A stretch of 11,313 nucleotides of DNA, taken from an uncultured Collinsella sp. Lineage in GTDB: Bacteria; Actinomycetota; Coriobacteriia; Coriobacteriales; Coriobacteriaceae. Both the position numbers and the translations under genes were made by a program. The stretch covers positions 1 to 11,313 of the forward strand of contig URYA01000035.1 of the NCBI GenBank assembly GCA_900551975.1, read 5' to 3'. The notes below the pieces were generated by a model that ran no database searches, was not told the origin of the DNA, and worked only from the letters and a program-made list of their open reading frames with translations. This document shows, piece after piece, positions 1 to 6,873 of the stretch (its first letter is position 1; every line of letters begins with the position of its first letter).

Positions 1-27
1 GGGCAGGCGATGCTGCAGGGGTGCCCG

Positions 28-1047
28 CTACTCTGCGTCCTTCATGGGCGGCATGGGCTTCCAGTTGGGGTCCTTGATGATCTTGCGGGCGTCTTTCATG
101 CCGCGGCGCAGCGCCGGGATGCCGGTCTTAAAGCATTTGTCGACCGCCACCAGACGAATGAACTCCTTGCAGAAGGTCGCGGCGTTACCCAGACGGAACA
201 GGATGGGATGGTAATCGCCGTAGATCTGCATGTAGCGGGCCAAAAAGCCGCGATTGCGCATGATGTAGTAGCGGTTGGTGTCGCTCGTGGAGTTGAGCTG
301 GCGCTTGCCGGCGATATCCCAGTTAGAGACGGCGCGGGCGCGCTTGAGCACCACGTCGGCAACCACGGCGGCGGGGAAATGCTGGCTGGCAACATAGCCG
401 TAGCAGGCATCGTCGCCGTAGATGAAAAAGCGCGCATCGGGCAGGCCGATCTTGTCGACTACGCGTCGCGAGAACATGCCGCCCTCAAAGCACAGCTGGT
501 TCATGGCACGGTAGCCCTCGGGGCCCAAGTCCCACTTGGCGATGGGGTTAGGGATGCCGAGTGAAAGGATGAGCTGGTACTGCCAAAAGAAGGCGCCACC
601 GTCGAAGTCCAGGCGCGAACCCTGGATGACATCGTAGCGGTCAGTCCACTTGGCAAGACGCTCGATGCCTTCGGGGATGACGAGCACGTCGTCGTCCATC
701 ACCCAGAACCATTGGGCGCCAAGGTCGTAGGCGCATTTAGTGCCGGCGGAGAAGCCGCCCGCACCGCCGCCGTTTTCGAGCTGCGGGGCGTAGATGACAC
801 GGTCGGTGCCGCCCTTTGCGTCGGGCTGCTCGGTGTCGATGCCCCACAGGTTGGCCAAGCGCTCGTTAAATGCGGCGCACATGGCCTCGGTCTCGCGCGA
901 ATTTTCGTTATCGACAATCACGATGCGCCAGGGCGTTGCCGTGAGCTCGGTCATAGAGTCGAACAAGTTGGCCAGGAGTTCCTGGCGCTTGTACGTAACG
1001 ACGACGATGGCGAGCTTATCGATGGGAGCGGGAAGGGTTGAAGGCAT
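28..1047 (-). CDS. GlfT2-like family 2 glycosyltransferase
   Basis: The 339-residue product should be a cytoplasmic or membrane-associated GT-A sugar transferase using a nucleotide sugar. Visible motifs are the N-terminal strand LAIVVVTYKR (12-21), VIVDNENS (43-50), the glycine-rich NGGGAGGF (92-99) typical of galactofuranosyl/rhamnosyl-type GT2 enzymes, the metal-binding MDDD (117-120), a possible catalytic-base segment YGDDA (210-214), and Y-x-x-RN (YYIMRN, 260-265). No membrane helix is obvious. The frame is open upstream to 1182, but the ATG at 1047 is preferred. It has a GAAAGGA ribosome site about 11 bases upstream, and the family motif begins right after it. It lies 170 bases downstream of the acyltransferase gene on the same strand, with a likely promoter of its own. 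The exact sugar cannot be read from sequence. The family call is firm, and a galactofuranosyl role is only one option. Confidence 0.9.
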   Translation of the reverse strand: MPSTLPAPIDKLAIVVVTYKRQELLANLFDSMTELTATPWRIVIVDNENSRETEAMCAAFNERLANLWGIDTEQPDAKGGTDRVIYAPQLENGGGAGGFSAGTKCAYDLGAQWFWVMDDDVLVIPEGIERLAKWTDRYDVIQGSRLDFDGGAFFWQYQLILSLGIPNPIAKWDLGPEGYRAMNQLCFEGGMFSRRVVDKIGLPDARFFIYGDDACYGYVASQHFPAAVVADVVLKRARAVSNWDIAGKRQLNSTSDTNRYYIMRNRGFLARYMQIYGDYHPILFRLGNAATFCKEFIRLVAVDKCFKTGIPALRRGMKDARKIIKDPNWKPMPPMKDAE

Positions 1048-1122
1048 GGGGCAATATATCCTTTCACGCGCGGCGCGCATGCGCTGCACGGAAGCTATCG
1101 AATACGTCCTTGGGACTGTCCT

Positions 1123-1153
1123 ATTGTAAAGGCTTGGCGCACCTTGACGGCAA
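1123..1153 (-). promoter_or_regulatory. Possible promoter of the GlfT2-like gene
   Basis: Read on the minus strand, TACAAT (1128-1123) is a fair -10 box. TTGCCG (1153-1148) is a possible -35 box, but the 19-base spacer is long. The start of transcription would lie about 70 bases before the ATG at 1047. Support is only the two boxes. Confidence 0.3.
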
Positions 1154-1159
1154 GCTTTG

Positions 1160-1180
1160 AATAAAACGCAGGAACCTGCC
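1160..1180 (-). terminator. Possible short terminator after the acyltransferase gene
   Basis: On the minus strand GCAGG-TT-CCTGC (1179-1168) is a perfect inverted repeat, realistically a 4-bp stem with a GTTC loop. It is followed by GTTTTATTC. It lies about 40 bases past the acyltransferase stop and before the promoter proposed for the next gene. The stem is short, so termination may be partial. Confidence 0.35.
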
Positions 1181-1217
1181 ACGGGTGTAGCGGCTTTAGC
1201 GCCTGACGGCAGCGTGT

Positions 1218-2348
1218 CTATTGCCGCTTGAGCTTGCGAGCGATAAGGCTTCTAGCTGCATCGATGATAAGAAGTGCCAGAGCAAAGATGATGCTAATGA
1301 CGGTACCCGTGACGATACATATGGCTGCCGGGCTGTTTTGGCTGACCAGTATGTTTGCGAGCAACGTATTGAAGACGGGACGCCAGAGGCTACTGGTGAG
1401 CGACTGCATCACATAGAAACCGAGCGTGGCGGTCGATAAGGTGACGATGATACTTGCAGTCCGCGGATTGCCTGAGGTACTGTGTCGGGTTGCCGCAAAG
1501 AGCAGGGAGGCGGCAGCGAGGGCAAACGAGATCAGCGAGGTTGATTTGTAGGAGAGGACTGCCATTGCTGTGAGGTTGCCGGTGAAGGAGAGTTCGCCTT
1601 CCAGGATGATGTTGAGCACCAAAACCGTTACGAGCGAGCGCGTGCCCAAGGCGCCCGCCCTGTCCGAATCCATGGCGTCGGTTACGTCGCGGAGCAGTCC
1701 GCCGATCAAAAACGCGATAGCGTACGTGACGGCGCTCGTGAACTTCTGGAGCCAAGAAAACTCGCCGGCGCTTGTCGCACTCATGGCGGCTAAATACCCG
1801 TTAACAACAAATGCGAGGATGCCAACGGCGATGACCGTTGCCGTGTAGCTCTTCTGGGAGAGTCGACTCTTAGCCAGTCCAAACCATGGCGCCATGAAGA
1901 CCGTGGCGGCATAGACCCAGATAAACTCAAGGCCTAGCGTGTACCAGTAGTGCGTGTTGAGGGTAACATCGGGAATGGGGGAGACGACCGTGGACCATGC
2001 GAGCGCCAAGAGGCAATAAAACGTAGTGGGCAAGATGACCTTGCCGAGGCGCTGCGCCGTCCGTTGCATTTGCGACTTCCACGTTGCTCCACCGTCCCAA
2101 GCACGCGCGGCCGAAGCGATGAGAAAATAGCCCGAGATCATAAAGAAGACCTCGTTGGCCCAGCAGCCCAGCAAGTTAATAAAACCGAGCACGCCGGAAT
2201 AGGGGAACATCGCAAGTGGGGCATATTCCACGGCGCCGACACAGGCTGCCTGGAAGGCCCACTGAAAGGTGTGAAATATGGCGATTCCAGCGACCGCGAC
2301 CAAGCGCAGGGCTTCGATGGATATGTTGCGTGCGGCTTTAGGCTGCAT
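1218..2348 (-). CDS. Membrane acyltransferase, family 3 (OafA/WecH-like)
   Basis: The 376-residue polytopic membrane protein is predicted to transfer an acyl group, often acetyl, to sugars of a surface polysaccharide. The N-terminus has the family pattern: IEALRLVAVAGIAIFHTF (11-28) with Arg15 and His26 at the usual catalytic positions, then NEVFFMISGYF (65-75), equivalent to the FF-x-ISG-F motif. Around nine to ten hydrophobic stretches follow to the C-terminus, which ends in a basic tail. The frame reaches an ATG at 2375, but 2348 is preferred. GAAAGGA lies just upstream of 2348, and a perfect TATAAT at 2383-2378 would start transcription near 2371, inside the longer reading. The gene is divergent from the glycosyltransferase run, which suggests it decorates the same glycan. 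The acyl donor and target are unknown. Confidence 0.88.
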   Translation of the reverse strand: MQPKAARNISIEALRLVAVAGIAIFHTFQWAFQAACVGAVEYAPLAMFPYSGVLGFINLLGCWANEVFFMISGYFLIASAARAWDGGATWKSQMQRTAQRLGKVILPTTFYCLLALAWSTVVSPIPDVTLNTHYWYTLGLEFIWVYAATVFMAPWFGLAKSRLSQKSYTATVIAVGILAFVVNGYLAAMSATSAGEFSWLQKFTSAVTYAIAFLIGGLLRDVTDAMDSDRAGALGTRSLVTVLVLNIILEGELSFTGNLTAMAVLSYKSTSLISFALAAASLLFAATRHSTSGNPRTASIIVTLSTATLGFYVMQSLTSSLWRPVFNTLLANILVSQNSPAAICIVTGTVISIIFALALLIIDAARSLIARKLKRQ

Positions 2349-2377
2349 GGCGTCCTTTCGTAGGTTGGGCTCCATAG

Positions 2378-2383
2378 ATTATA
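2378..2383 (-). promoter_or_regulatory. -10 box of the acyltransferase gene
   Basis: The minus strand reads TATAAT within a TTTATATAATC context, 30 bases upstream of the preferred ATG. No convincing -35 box is seen at 16-18 bases. The 101 bases between the two divergent genes probably hold both promoters. Confidence 0.5.
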
Positions 2384-2410
2384 TAAACGCCCGCTGGCGC
2401 GCTGACCCTT

Positions 2411-2419
2411 TGATACCAT
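2411..2419 (+). promoter_or_regulatory. Possible extended -10 of the first glycosyltransferase gene
   Basis: TGATACCAT fits an extended -10 (TGn plus TACCAT) 36 bases before the TTG start. A similar element stands 40 bases before the TTG start of the paralogous gene at 4675. The -35 region is not recognisable. Confidence 0.3.
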
Positions 2420-2449
2420 GAAACGACAGGTATTTCCTAAGGAGCACAT

Positions 2450-3553
2450 TTGTCTACTAACGCCTCTGGCAGCCCTGTTCTGTCGCTGCTTATTCCCATT
2501 TACAATGTTCAGCGCTACCTGCGCGAGTGTCTCGATTCCGCCCTGGCGCAGACGCTCAAGGACATTGAGATCATCTGTATCAACGACGGGTCGACCGACA
2601 ACTCGCCCGCGATTATCCGCGAGTATATGGAGCGCGATGGGCGCGTCAAGATGATCGACAAGGCTAACAGCGGCTACGGCGACTCGATGAACCACGGCCT
2701 GGAGATGGCGCGTGGCAAGTACGTTGGCATCTTGGAGTCCGATGACTTTATGGCGCCCGACGCACTCGAAAAGCTTGTCTCGGCCGCCGATAGCAATAGT
2801 GCCGACTTTGCGAAGGCGAACTTTGATTTCTACTGGTCTAAGCCCGAGGAGCGCCGTTCGCTGCACGAGATGTTTAAAGCCAAGGACTGCGGTAAGCCGG
2901 TGCACCCGAGCGATACGACGCAGTTCTTTAAGCAAAAGCCGTCGATTTGGTCGGCCGTGTACCGTCGCGATTTTCTTGAGCGCAACGGCATTAAGTTCCT
3001 GCCGACTCCGGGGGCATCCTTTCAGGACACGTCATTCGCCTTTAAGGTGATCGCGTGCGCCGATAAGGCTGTTTACCTACATGATGCCGTGTTGTCGTAT
3101 CGCCAGGACAACGAGAATTCCTCGGTCAATTCTTCGGCTAAGGTCTTTTGCGTCAATACCGAGTATGCCGAGATTGAGCGTTGGATTCGAGAGGATTATG
3201 CCCGTGACCACGCAAGTGATGACGTCGCGCGCATGCTCAAGTTCAATCAACTCATTAAGTACGATTCGTATATGTGGAACTACGTGCGCCTGGCGCCTAA
3301 GTTCTATAAGGAGTTCCTGGTTCAAATGGCCAAGGAGTTCCAAGCGGCCTTGGACGCGGGGGAGTTTTCGCTCGACGACCTCAAGCCGTGGAAGCGCGCA
3401 AATCTCGCTGCTATCCTCAAAGATCCTGAGGGCTGGGTTGACGAGCATCCGAGCTTTGCGACGGATGGTGCCTTGGGGCGTGCTAAGTATTACGCCTCGG
3501 TTGGAGGCCCAGGCGTGGTCGCCGCTTTCCTCATCGAATCGCTGAGGGGGTAG
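2450..3553 (+). CDS. GT2 family glycosyltransferase, type A (first copy)
   Basis: The 367-residue GT-A enzyme is expected to transfer a sugar from a nucleotide donor at the inner membrane face. The start is TTG at 2450, five bases after AAGGAG (2439-2444). No ATG or GTG near here has comparable support. Motifs: LSLLIPIYNV (11-20), ICINDGSTD (42-50), NSGYGDSMN (73-81), and the metal-binding LESDDF (95-100). Further on are KPSIWSAVYRR and LPTPGASFQD, acceptor-side motifs shared with the gene at 4675. Over residues 11-101 it matches that gene at 79 of 91 positions, so the two are paralogs. The C-terminal ~130 residues are mixed helical and diverge. The next gene begins six bases after the TAG, implying one transcript. 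Donor and acceptor are unknown. Confidence 0.92.
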   Translation: MSTNASGSPVLSLLIPIYNVQRYLRECLDSALAQTLKDIEIICINDGSTDNSPAIIREYMERDGRVKMIDKANSGYGDSMNHGLEMARGKYVGILESDDFMAPDALEKLVSAADSNSADFAKANFDFYWSKPEERRSLHEMFKAKDCGKPVHPSDTTQFFKQKPSIWSAVYRRDFLERNGIKFLPTPGASFQDTSFAFKVIACADKAVYLHDAVLSYRQDNENSSVNSSAKVFCVNTEYAEIERWIREDYARDHASDDVARMLKFNQLIKYDSYMWNYVRLAPKFYKEFLVQMAKEFQAALDAGEFSLDDLKPWKRANLAAILKDPEGWVDEHPSFATDGALGRAKYYASVGGPGVVAAFLIESLRG

Positions 3554-3559
3554 GCCGGC

Positions 3560-4600
3560 ATGGGAGAGGCCTCGTGTCCTAAAGCTACCATTGTCGTCCC
3601 CGTTTACAACTCTGCGCGCTCCATTCAGCGATGCCTCGATTCGCTGTTGGCCCAGTCTGAGCGTTCGATTCAGGTTGTCTGCGTCAACGACGGTTCGACT
3701 GATGATTCGTTGAACGCGTTGCGCCAGATTGCGCAGGCCGACGATCGCGTACTGGTGATTGACCAGGAAAACGCGGGCGTCTCGTGTGCTCGAAATGCCG
3801 GCATCGATGCCGCCGTGGGCGGGACCGTCTTTTTTGTGGACGCCGACGATTACATCGATGCGCAGACGGTCGAGCGCGTGCTGCATACCATGGAGTCTGC
3901 AGATGCCGAGGCCGCCGTTTTTGGCGGCGTCTGTGAACCTGCCGATGCTGCCCCCAAACGCGTCCAGCAACTCATGAGTCCCAAAGCTGGTATCTTTGGC
4001 GCCCGTGATCCCCAACTGCTGTTCCATTCGAATGCGCAGCCCTATGCCTGCCGTGCGGCTTTTTCGCGCGAGCTGCTCAATCGCGAAGGCATTCGCTTCG
4101 CCCCCGGTTTGGCTTTGGGCGAGGACGTCGTCTTCCAATTTGCGGCTTATGCGCTTGCCCGCAAGACCATCGTCATGCCAGACAAGTTCTACCACTACGT
4201 GATGGAGAGCGAATCCGCGACGCACGAGTTCAACAGTGACGAGGCTCGCGCCAAAAAGCTTGACGCCCACATGAGGATGCTCGAGGAGGTCTTGGAGGAC
4301 TGGGCGGCCTACGGTCTTTTGGACCTGTGTCCCGGCGAGCTGATCACCTGGTTCTTGGACCTTATCGTGTTTGATTTGGCGCGCTTGGATTCCGATGACT
4401 TCCATCGCGTGGCGGCTCGCGTCAACATGGACCTCACGACGTTTTTGGGAACGGAGTGGGCGGATATGCCTGCTAAGGGCGCCGTTCGCCGTGTTGCCCA
4501 CAAGCTCGTTGCGGCGACCTCGGGCGTTTCGATGGCAGACGCCACGCTGTTCTATCTTTCGACTCGCGGTCTCAAAGCCTGCCTGGAGCGCTTTATCTAA
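3560..4600 (+). CDS. GT2 family glycosyltransferase, type B (first copy)
   Basis: The 346-residue GT-A glycosyltransferase has ATIVVPVYN (9-17), VNDGSTDDS (42-50), SCARNAGID (75-83) and the DxD-type VDADD (93-97). After the catalytic half come a GIRF...LGEDVVFQFAAY segment and a helical tail with VLEDWAAYGL. The same layout recurs in the gene at 5806 (GIKF...YGEDQVFDFAVY, VLADW), which marks them as second members of a duplicated pair. The ATG at 3560 follows the previous stop by six bases. Its purine-rich site GAGGGGG (3544-3550) lies inside the end of that gene, so translation is probably coupled. No membrane helix or signal peptide is seen. The sugar specificity cannot be judged. Confidence 0.92.
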   Translation: MGEASCPKATIVVPVYNSARSIQRCLDSLLAQSERSIQVVCVNDGSTDDSLNALRQIAQADDRVLVIDQENAGVSCARNAGIDAAVGGTVFFVDADDYIDAQTVERVLHTMESADAEAAVFGGVCEPADAAPKRVQQLMSPKAGIFGARDPQLLFHSNAQPYACRAAFSRELLNREGIRFAPGLALGEDVVFQFAAYALARKTIVMPDKFYHYVMESESATHEFNSDEARAKKLDAHMRMLEEVLEDWAAYGLLDLCPGELITWFLDLIVFDLARLDSDDFHRVAARVNMDLTTFLGTEWADMPAKGAVRRVAHKLVAATSGVSMADATLFYLSTRGLKACLERFI

Positions 4601-4631
4601 TTCCAAGCGCTGTCGCCCGCCGTAACTCGGC

Positions 4632-4640
4632 TGCTAAAAT
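4632..4640 (+). promoter_or_regulatory. Internal promoter (extended -10) before the second A-B pair
   Basis: TGCTAAAAT fits an extended -10 (TGn followed by TAAAAT). TGTCGC at 4611-4616 is a weak -35 at 18 bases. Transcription would begin near 4647. It lies in the 74-base gap between the two gene pairs, the only sizeable gap in the run. Confidence 0.5.
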
Positions 4641-4671
4641 AACCCTGTTACACGCTATTCAACAGGAGGTT
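4641..4671 (+). promoter_or_regulatory. Inverted repeat that can hide the ribosome site of the gene at 4675
   Basis: AACC-CTGTT (4641-4649) pairs with AACAGGAGGTT (4661-4671): nine base pairs with a two-base bulge (A4667, G4668) and an 11-base loop. The right arm contains the whole AGGAGG (4664-4669) used by the TTG at 4675. A transcript reading through from upstream carries both arms. One starting at the promoter just before it would lack most of the left arm. The pairing is seen in the sequence; the regulatory effect is inferred. Confidence 0.4.
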
Positions 4672-4674
4672 CTC

Positions 4675-5793
4675 TTGCAGAACTCTGATACCCCTAAAGT
4701 TTCGCTGCTTGTCCCCATTTGCAATGTTGAGCGCTACTTGCGCGAGTGCCTCGATTCCGCCGTGGCGCAGACACTAAAGGCCATCGAGATCATCTGCATC
4801 AACGATGGCTCTACCGATAGCTCGGCGGATATCATCCGCGAGTACATGGAGCGCGATGCGCGCGTCAAGATGATCGACAAAGCCAACAGCGGCTACGGCG
4901 ACTCGATGAACCGCGGTCTGGAGATGGCGCGCGGTGAGTACGTGGGCATCCTTGAGTCCGACGACTTTATGTTTGAGGATTCGCTCCAAAAGCTGGTTGC
5001 CAAGGCCGATGCTGAGCATGCCGATGTCGTTAAGGGCGACTTTTACCTGTACTGGTCTGCGCCCAGCGAGCGCCGTGAGCTGTTTGGGATCATCGACGAG
5101 TATATGACGGGCGCCGCGTATCGCCCCGTCGATCGCCCGGGCATCTTCTACCGCAAACCTTCCATTTGGTCGGCTATCTATCGGCGCGCGTTCCTCAACG
5201 ACAATCAGATTCGGTTCCTTCCCACGCCGGGCGCCTCGTATCAGGACGCAGGCTTTAACTTTAAGGTTTGGGCATGCGCCGAGCGTGCAGCGTTTATCGC
5301 GGACCCCATTTTGTGCTATCGCCAAGACAACGAGAAGAGCTCAGTTAATTCGCCCAACAAGGTATTTTGCGTGTGCGACGAATACGCCGAGATGCAGCGC
5401 TTTTTGGATGAACGTCCCGAGCTCAAGGCTCAGCTCCAGGGCATTTTAATGCGCATGAAGGTCGATACGTACCGTTGGAATGATGAGCGTCTGGTCGATG
5501 CGCTGCGTGAACAGTTTTGGAAGAAAGCATCTCCCGAGCTCAAGGCCGATTGGGATGCCGGTCGCTTTGACCTGTCGCTGTTTGATCCGCGTGGCGAGAC
5601 CGACTTGCGCCTGATGGTCAAATCGCCCCGTGCCTATATCGATTCCCGCTTTGACTTTAAGAAGCCGGGCAAGCTCAATACGTTTAAGCATTACTTTAAG
5701 ATCGGTGGCCTGCCGCTGGTCTGGCGCGTGCTGACGTATCAGCGCACCTACGGCGACAACCCGCACCCTGATGACGTTCCGGCCGCACAGTAG
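4675..5793 (+). CDS. GT2 family glycosyltransferase, type A (second copy)
   Basis: The 372-residue GT-A enzyme is paralogous to the protein from 2450. It starts at TTG, five bases after a perfect AGGAGG (4664-4669). Motifs: VSLLVPICNV (9-18), ICINDGSTD (40-48), NSGYGDSMN (71-79), LESDDF (93-98), then KPSIWSAIYRR and LPTPGASYQD in the acceptor half. Cys16 replaces the Tyr that most GT2 proteins carry in the P-x-Y-N motif. The C-terminal third differs clearly from the first copy, which suggests a different acceptor or donor while the catalytic core was kept. The next gene follows closely, with its ribosome site overlapping this stop codon (TAGGAG). It acts in the same glycan pathway by position. 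The linkage made is unknown. Confidence 0.92.
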   Translation: MQNSDTPKVSLLVPICNVERYLRECLDSAVAQTLKAIEIICINDGSTDSSADIIREYMERDARVKMIDKANSGYGDSMNRGLEMARGEYVGILESDDFMFEDSLQKLVAKADAEHADVVKGDFYLYWSAPSERRELFGIIDEYMTGAAYRPVDRPGIFYRKPSIWSAIYRRAFLNDNQIRFLPTPGASYQDAGFNFKVWACAERAAFIADPILCYRQDNEKSSVNSPNKVFCVCDEYAEMQRFLDERPELKAQLQGILMRMKVDTYRWNDERLVDALREQFWKKASPELKADWDAGRFDLSLFDPRGETDLRLMVKSPRAYIDSRFDFKKPGKLNTFKHYFKIGGLPLVWRVLTYQRTYGDNPHPDDVPAAQ

Positions 5794-5805
5794 GAGCGAG
5801 TGACT

Positions 5806-6873
5806 ATGGCTACCCCCAAGATTTCCGTTGTCGTTCCCATCTATAAAGTGGAGGAGTGCCTGGCCTGGTGCCTGGACTCCCTGCTTGCGCAGAACATGAC
5901 CGATTGGGAAGGCGTGCTGGTCAACGATGGCTCGCCGGACGGTTCGCGCGATATTGCGGCCGCTTATTGCGAAAAGGATGCGCGCTTTACGCTGGTCGAT
6001 AAGGAGAACGGTGGCCTGTCGAGCGCCCGCAATGCGGGCATCGCTGCGTCCACGGCGCCTATCGTTGCGTTTTTGGATTCAGACGACCGTTTTACGCCCG
6101 ATGCATGCCGCGTGATCGTCGATGCCTTTGAGCGCGAGGGTTGCGACGTGTTGACCTTTGGTGCGAACCCGTATCCGCTGGAGGCGGGGTATCCGTGGCT
6201 TAATTATGTGTTGAGCCCGCGCGATGCGTCGTTTGAAGGCTATAGCTCTGACCTGCTGTTTAAGGAGGCGTCTCGTCCTTTTGCGTGGCGCACCGCCTGC
6301 AGGCGTGAGTTTTTGCTCAACAACGGAATTAAGTTCGACGAAACCGTTAAGTATGGCGAGGACCAGGTCTTCGATTTTGCCGTGTACGGTCGTTCGCACA
6401 AGACCGCGCTTATCTCGAACAAGCTGTATGACTACCGCGTGGCGCGCAAGGGTTCGCTCATGGACACCATGCGCTACGACGACGAGACACGTCTGCTGGA
6501 GCACGTGAAGATTTACTCCGCGGTGCTGGCTGACTGGCAGTGCGACGGTCTCGATGCTCAGCACGCCGATGACCTGGCATATTTCCTGTGCGATCTGGTG
6601 CTGTACGATGCGCTCAGGTTGTTGGGTTCGGACTGCGGCAAGGCGTTTGCTGCCGTTGCCACGGCACTTGCCGGTTCTGCCGTGGGCAGCGATGCTGCGC
6701 TCGCACAATGCGCTCCTTCTGTTGCTGCTATGGTGCGTGCGGCGCTTACCAGCAAGGCCCCCAATGCCCGTGGGTGCAAAAAGCTCATGTTCGATTACGA
6801 CGTCTTGAGGTTTGGGCGCCTGGGTGCCTGCAAGCGCATGGCAGCGAACGCCCTGGGAAAGCGAGAAGTGTAG
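5806..6873 (+). CDS. GT2 family glycosyltransferase, type B (second copy)
   Basis: The 355-residue GT-A glycosyltransferase has ISVVVPIYKV (6-15), LVNDGSPDGS (38-47), SSARNAGIA (72-80) and FLDSDD (89-94) with the metal-binding aspartates. A YGEDQVFDFAVY segment and a helical C-terminus with VLADW match the layout of the gene at 3560. Two starts are possible, GTG 5800 and ATG 5806. AGGAG at 5792-5796 lies only three bases from the GTG but nine from the ATG, so 5806 is chosen. The site overlaps the upstream stop, implying coupled translation. An alanine-rich stretch near residues 270-310 is less conserved in look. The stop is followed at once by the ATG of the next gene. Specificity is unknown. 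Confidence 0.9.
   Translation: MATPKISVVVPIYKVEECLAWCLDSLLAQNMTDWEGVLVNDGSPDGSRDIAAAYCEKDARFTLVDKENGGLSSARNAGIAASTAPIVAFLDSDDRFTPDACRVIVDAFEREGCDVLTFGANPYPLEAGYPWLNYVLSPRDASFEGYSSDLLFKEASRPFAWRTACRREFLLNNGIKFDETVKYGEDQVFDFAVYGRSHKTALISNKLYDYRVARKGSLMDTMRYDDETRLLEHVKIYSAVLADWQCDGLDAQHADDLAYFLCDLVLYDALRLLGSDCGKAFAAVATALAGSAVGSDAALAQCAPSVAAMVRAALTSKAPNARGCKKLMFDYDVLRFGRLGACKRMAANALGKREV

Noticed and set aside
10..564. 184-codon plus-strand frame opposite the GlfT2-like gene
   Set aside because: The minus-strand gene has full family motifs and a good start. The plus frame is its compositional shadow.
2138..2935. 265-codon minus-strand frame spanning the divergent promoter gap
   Set aside because: It crosses two genes in opposite orientations and their control region, and has no motif or plausible ribosome site.
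3077..4606. 509-codon open frame on the minus strand
   Set aside because: It runs antisense to two well-supported glycosyltransferase genes and shows no recognisable motif.
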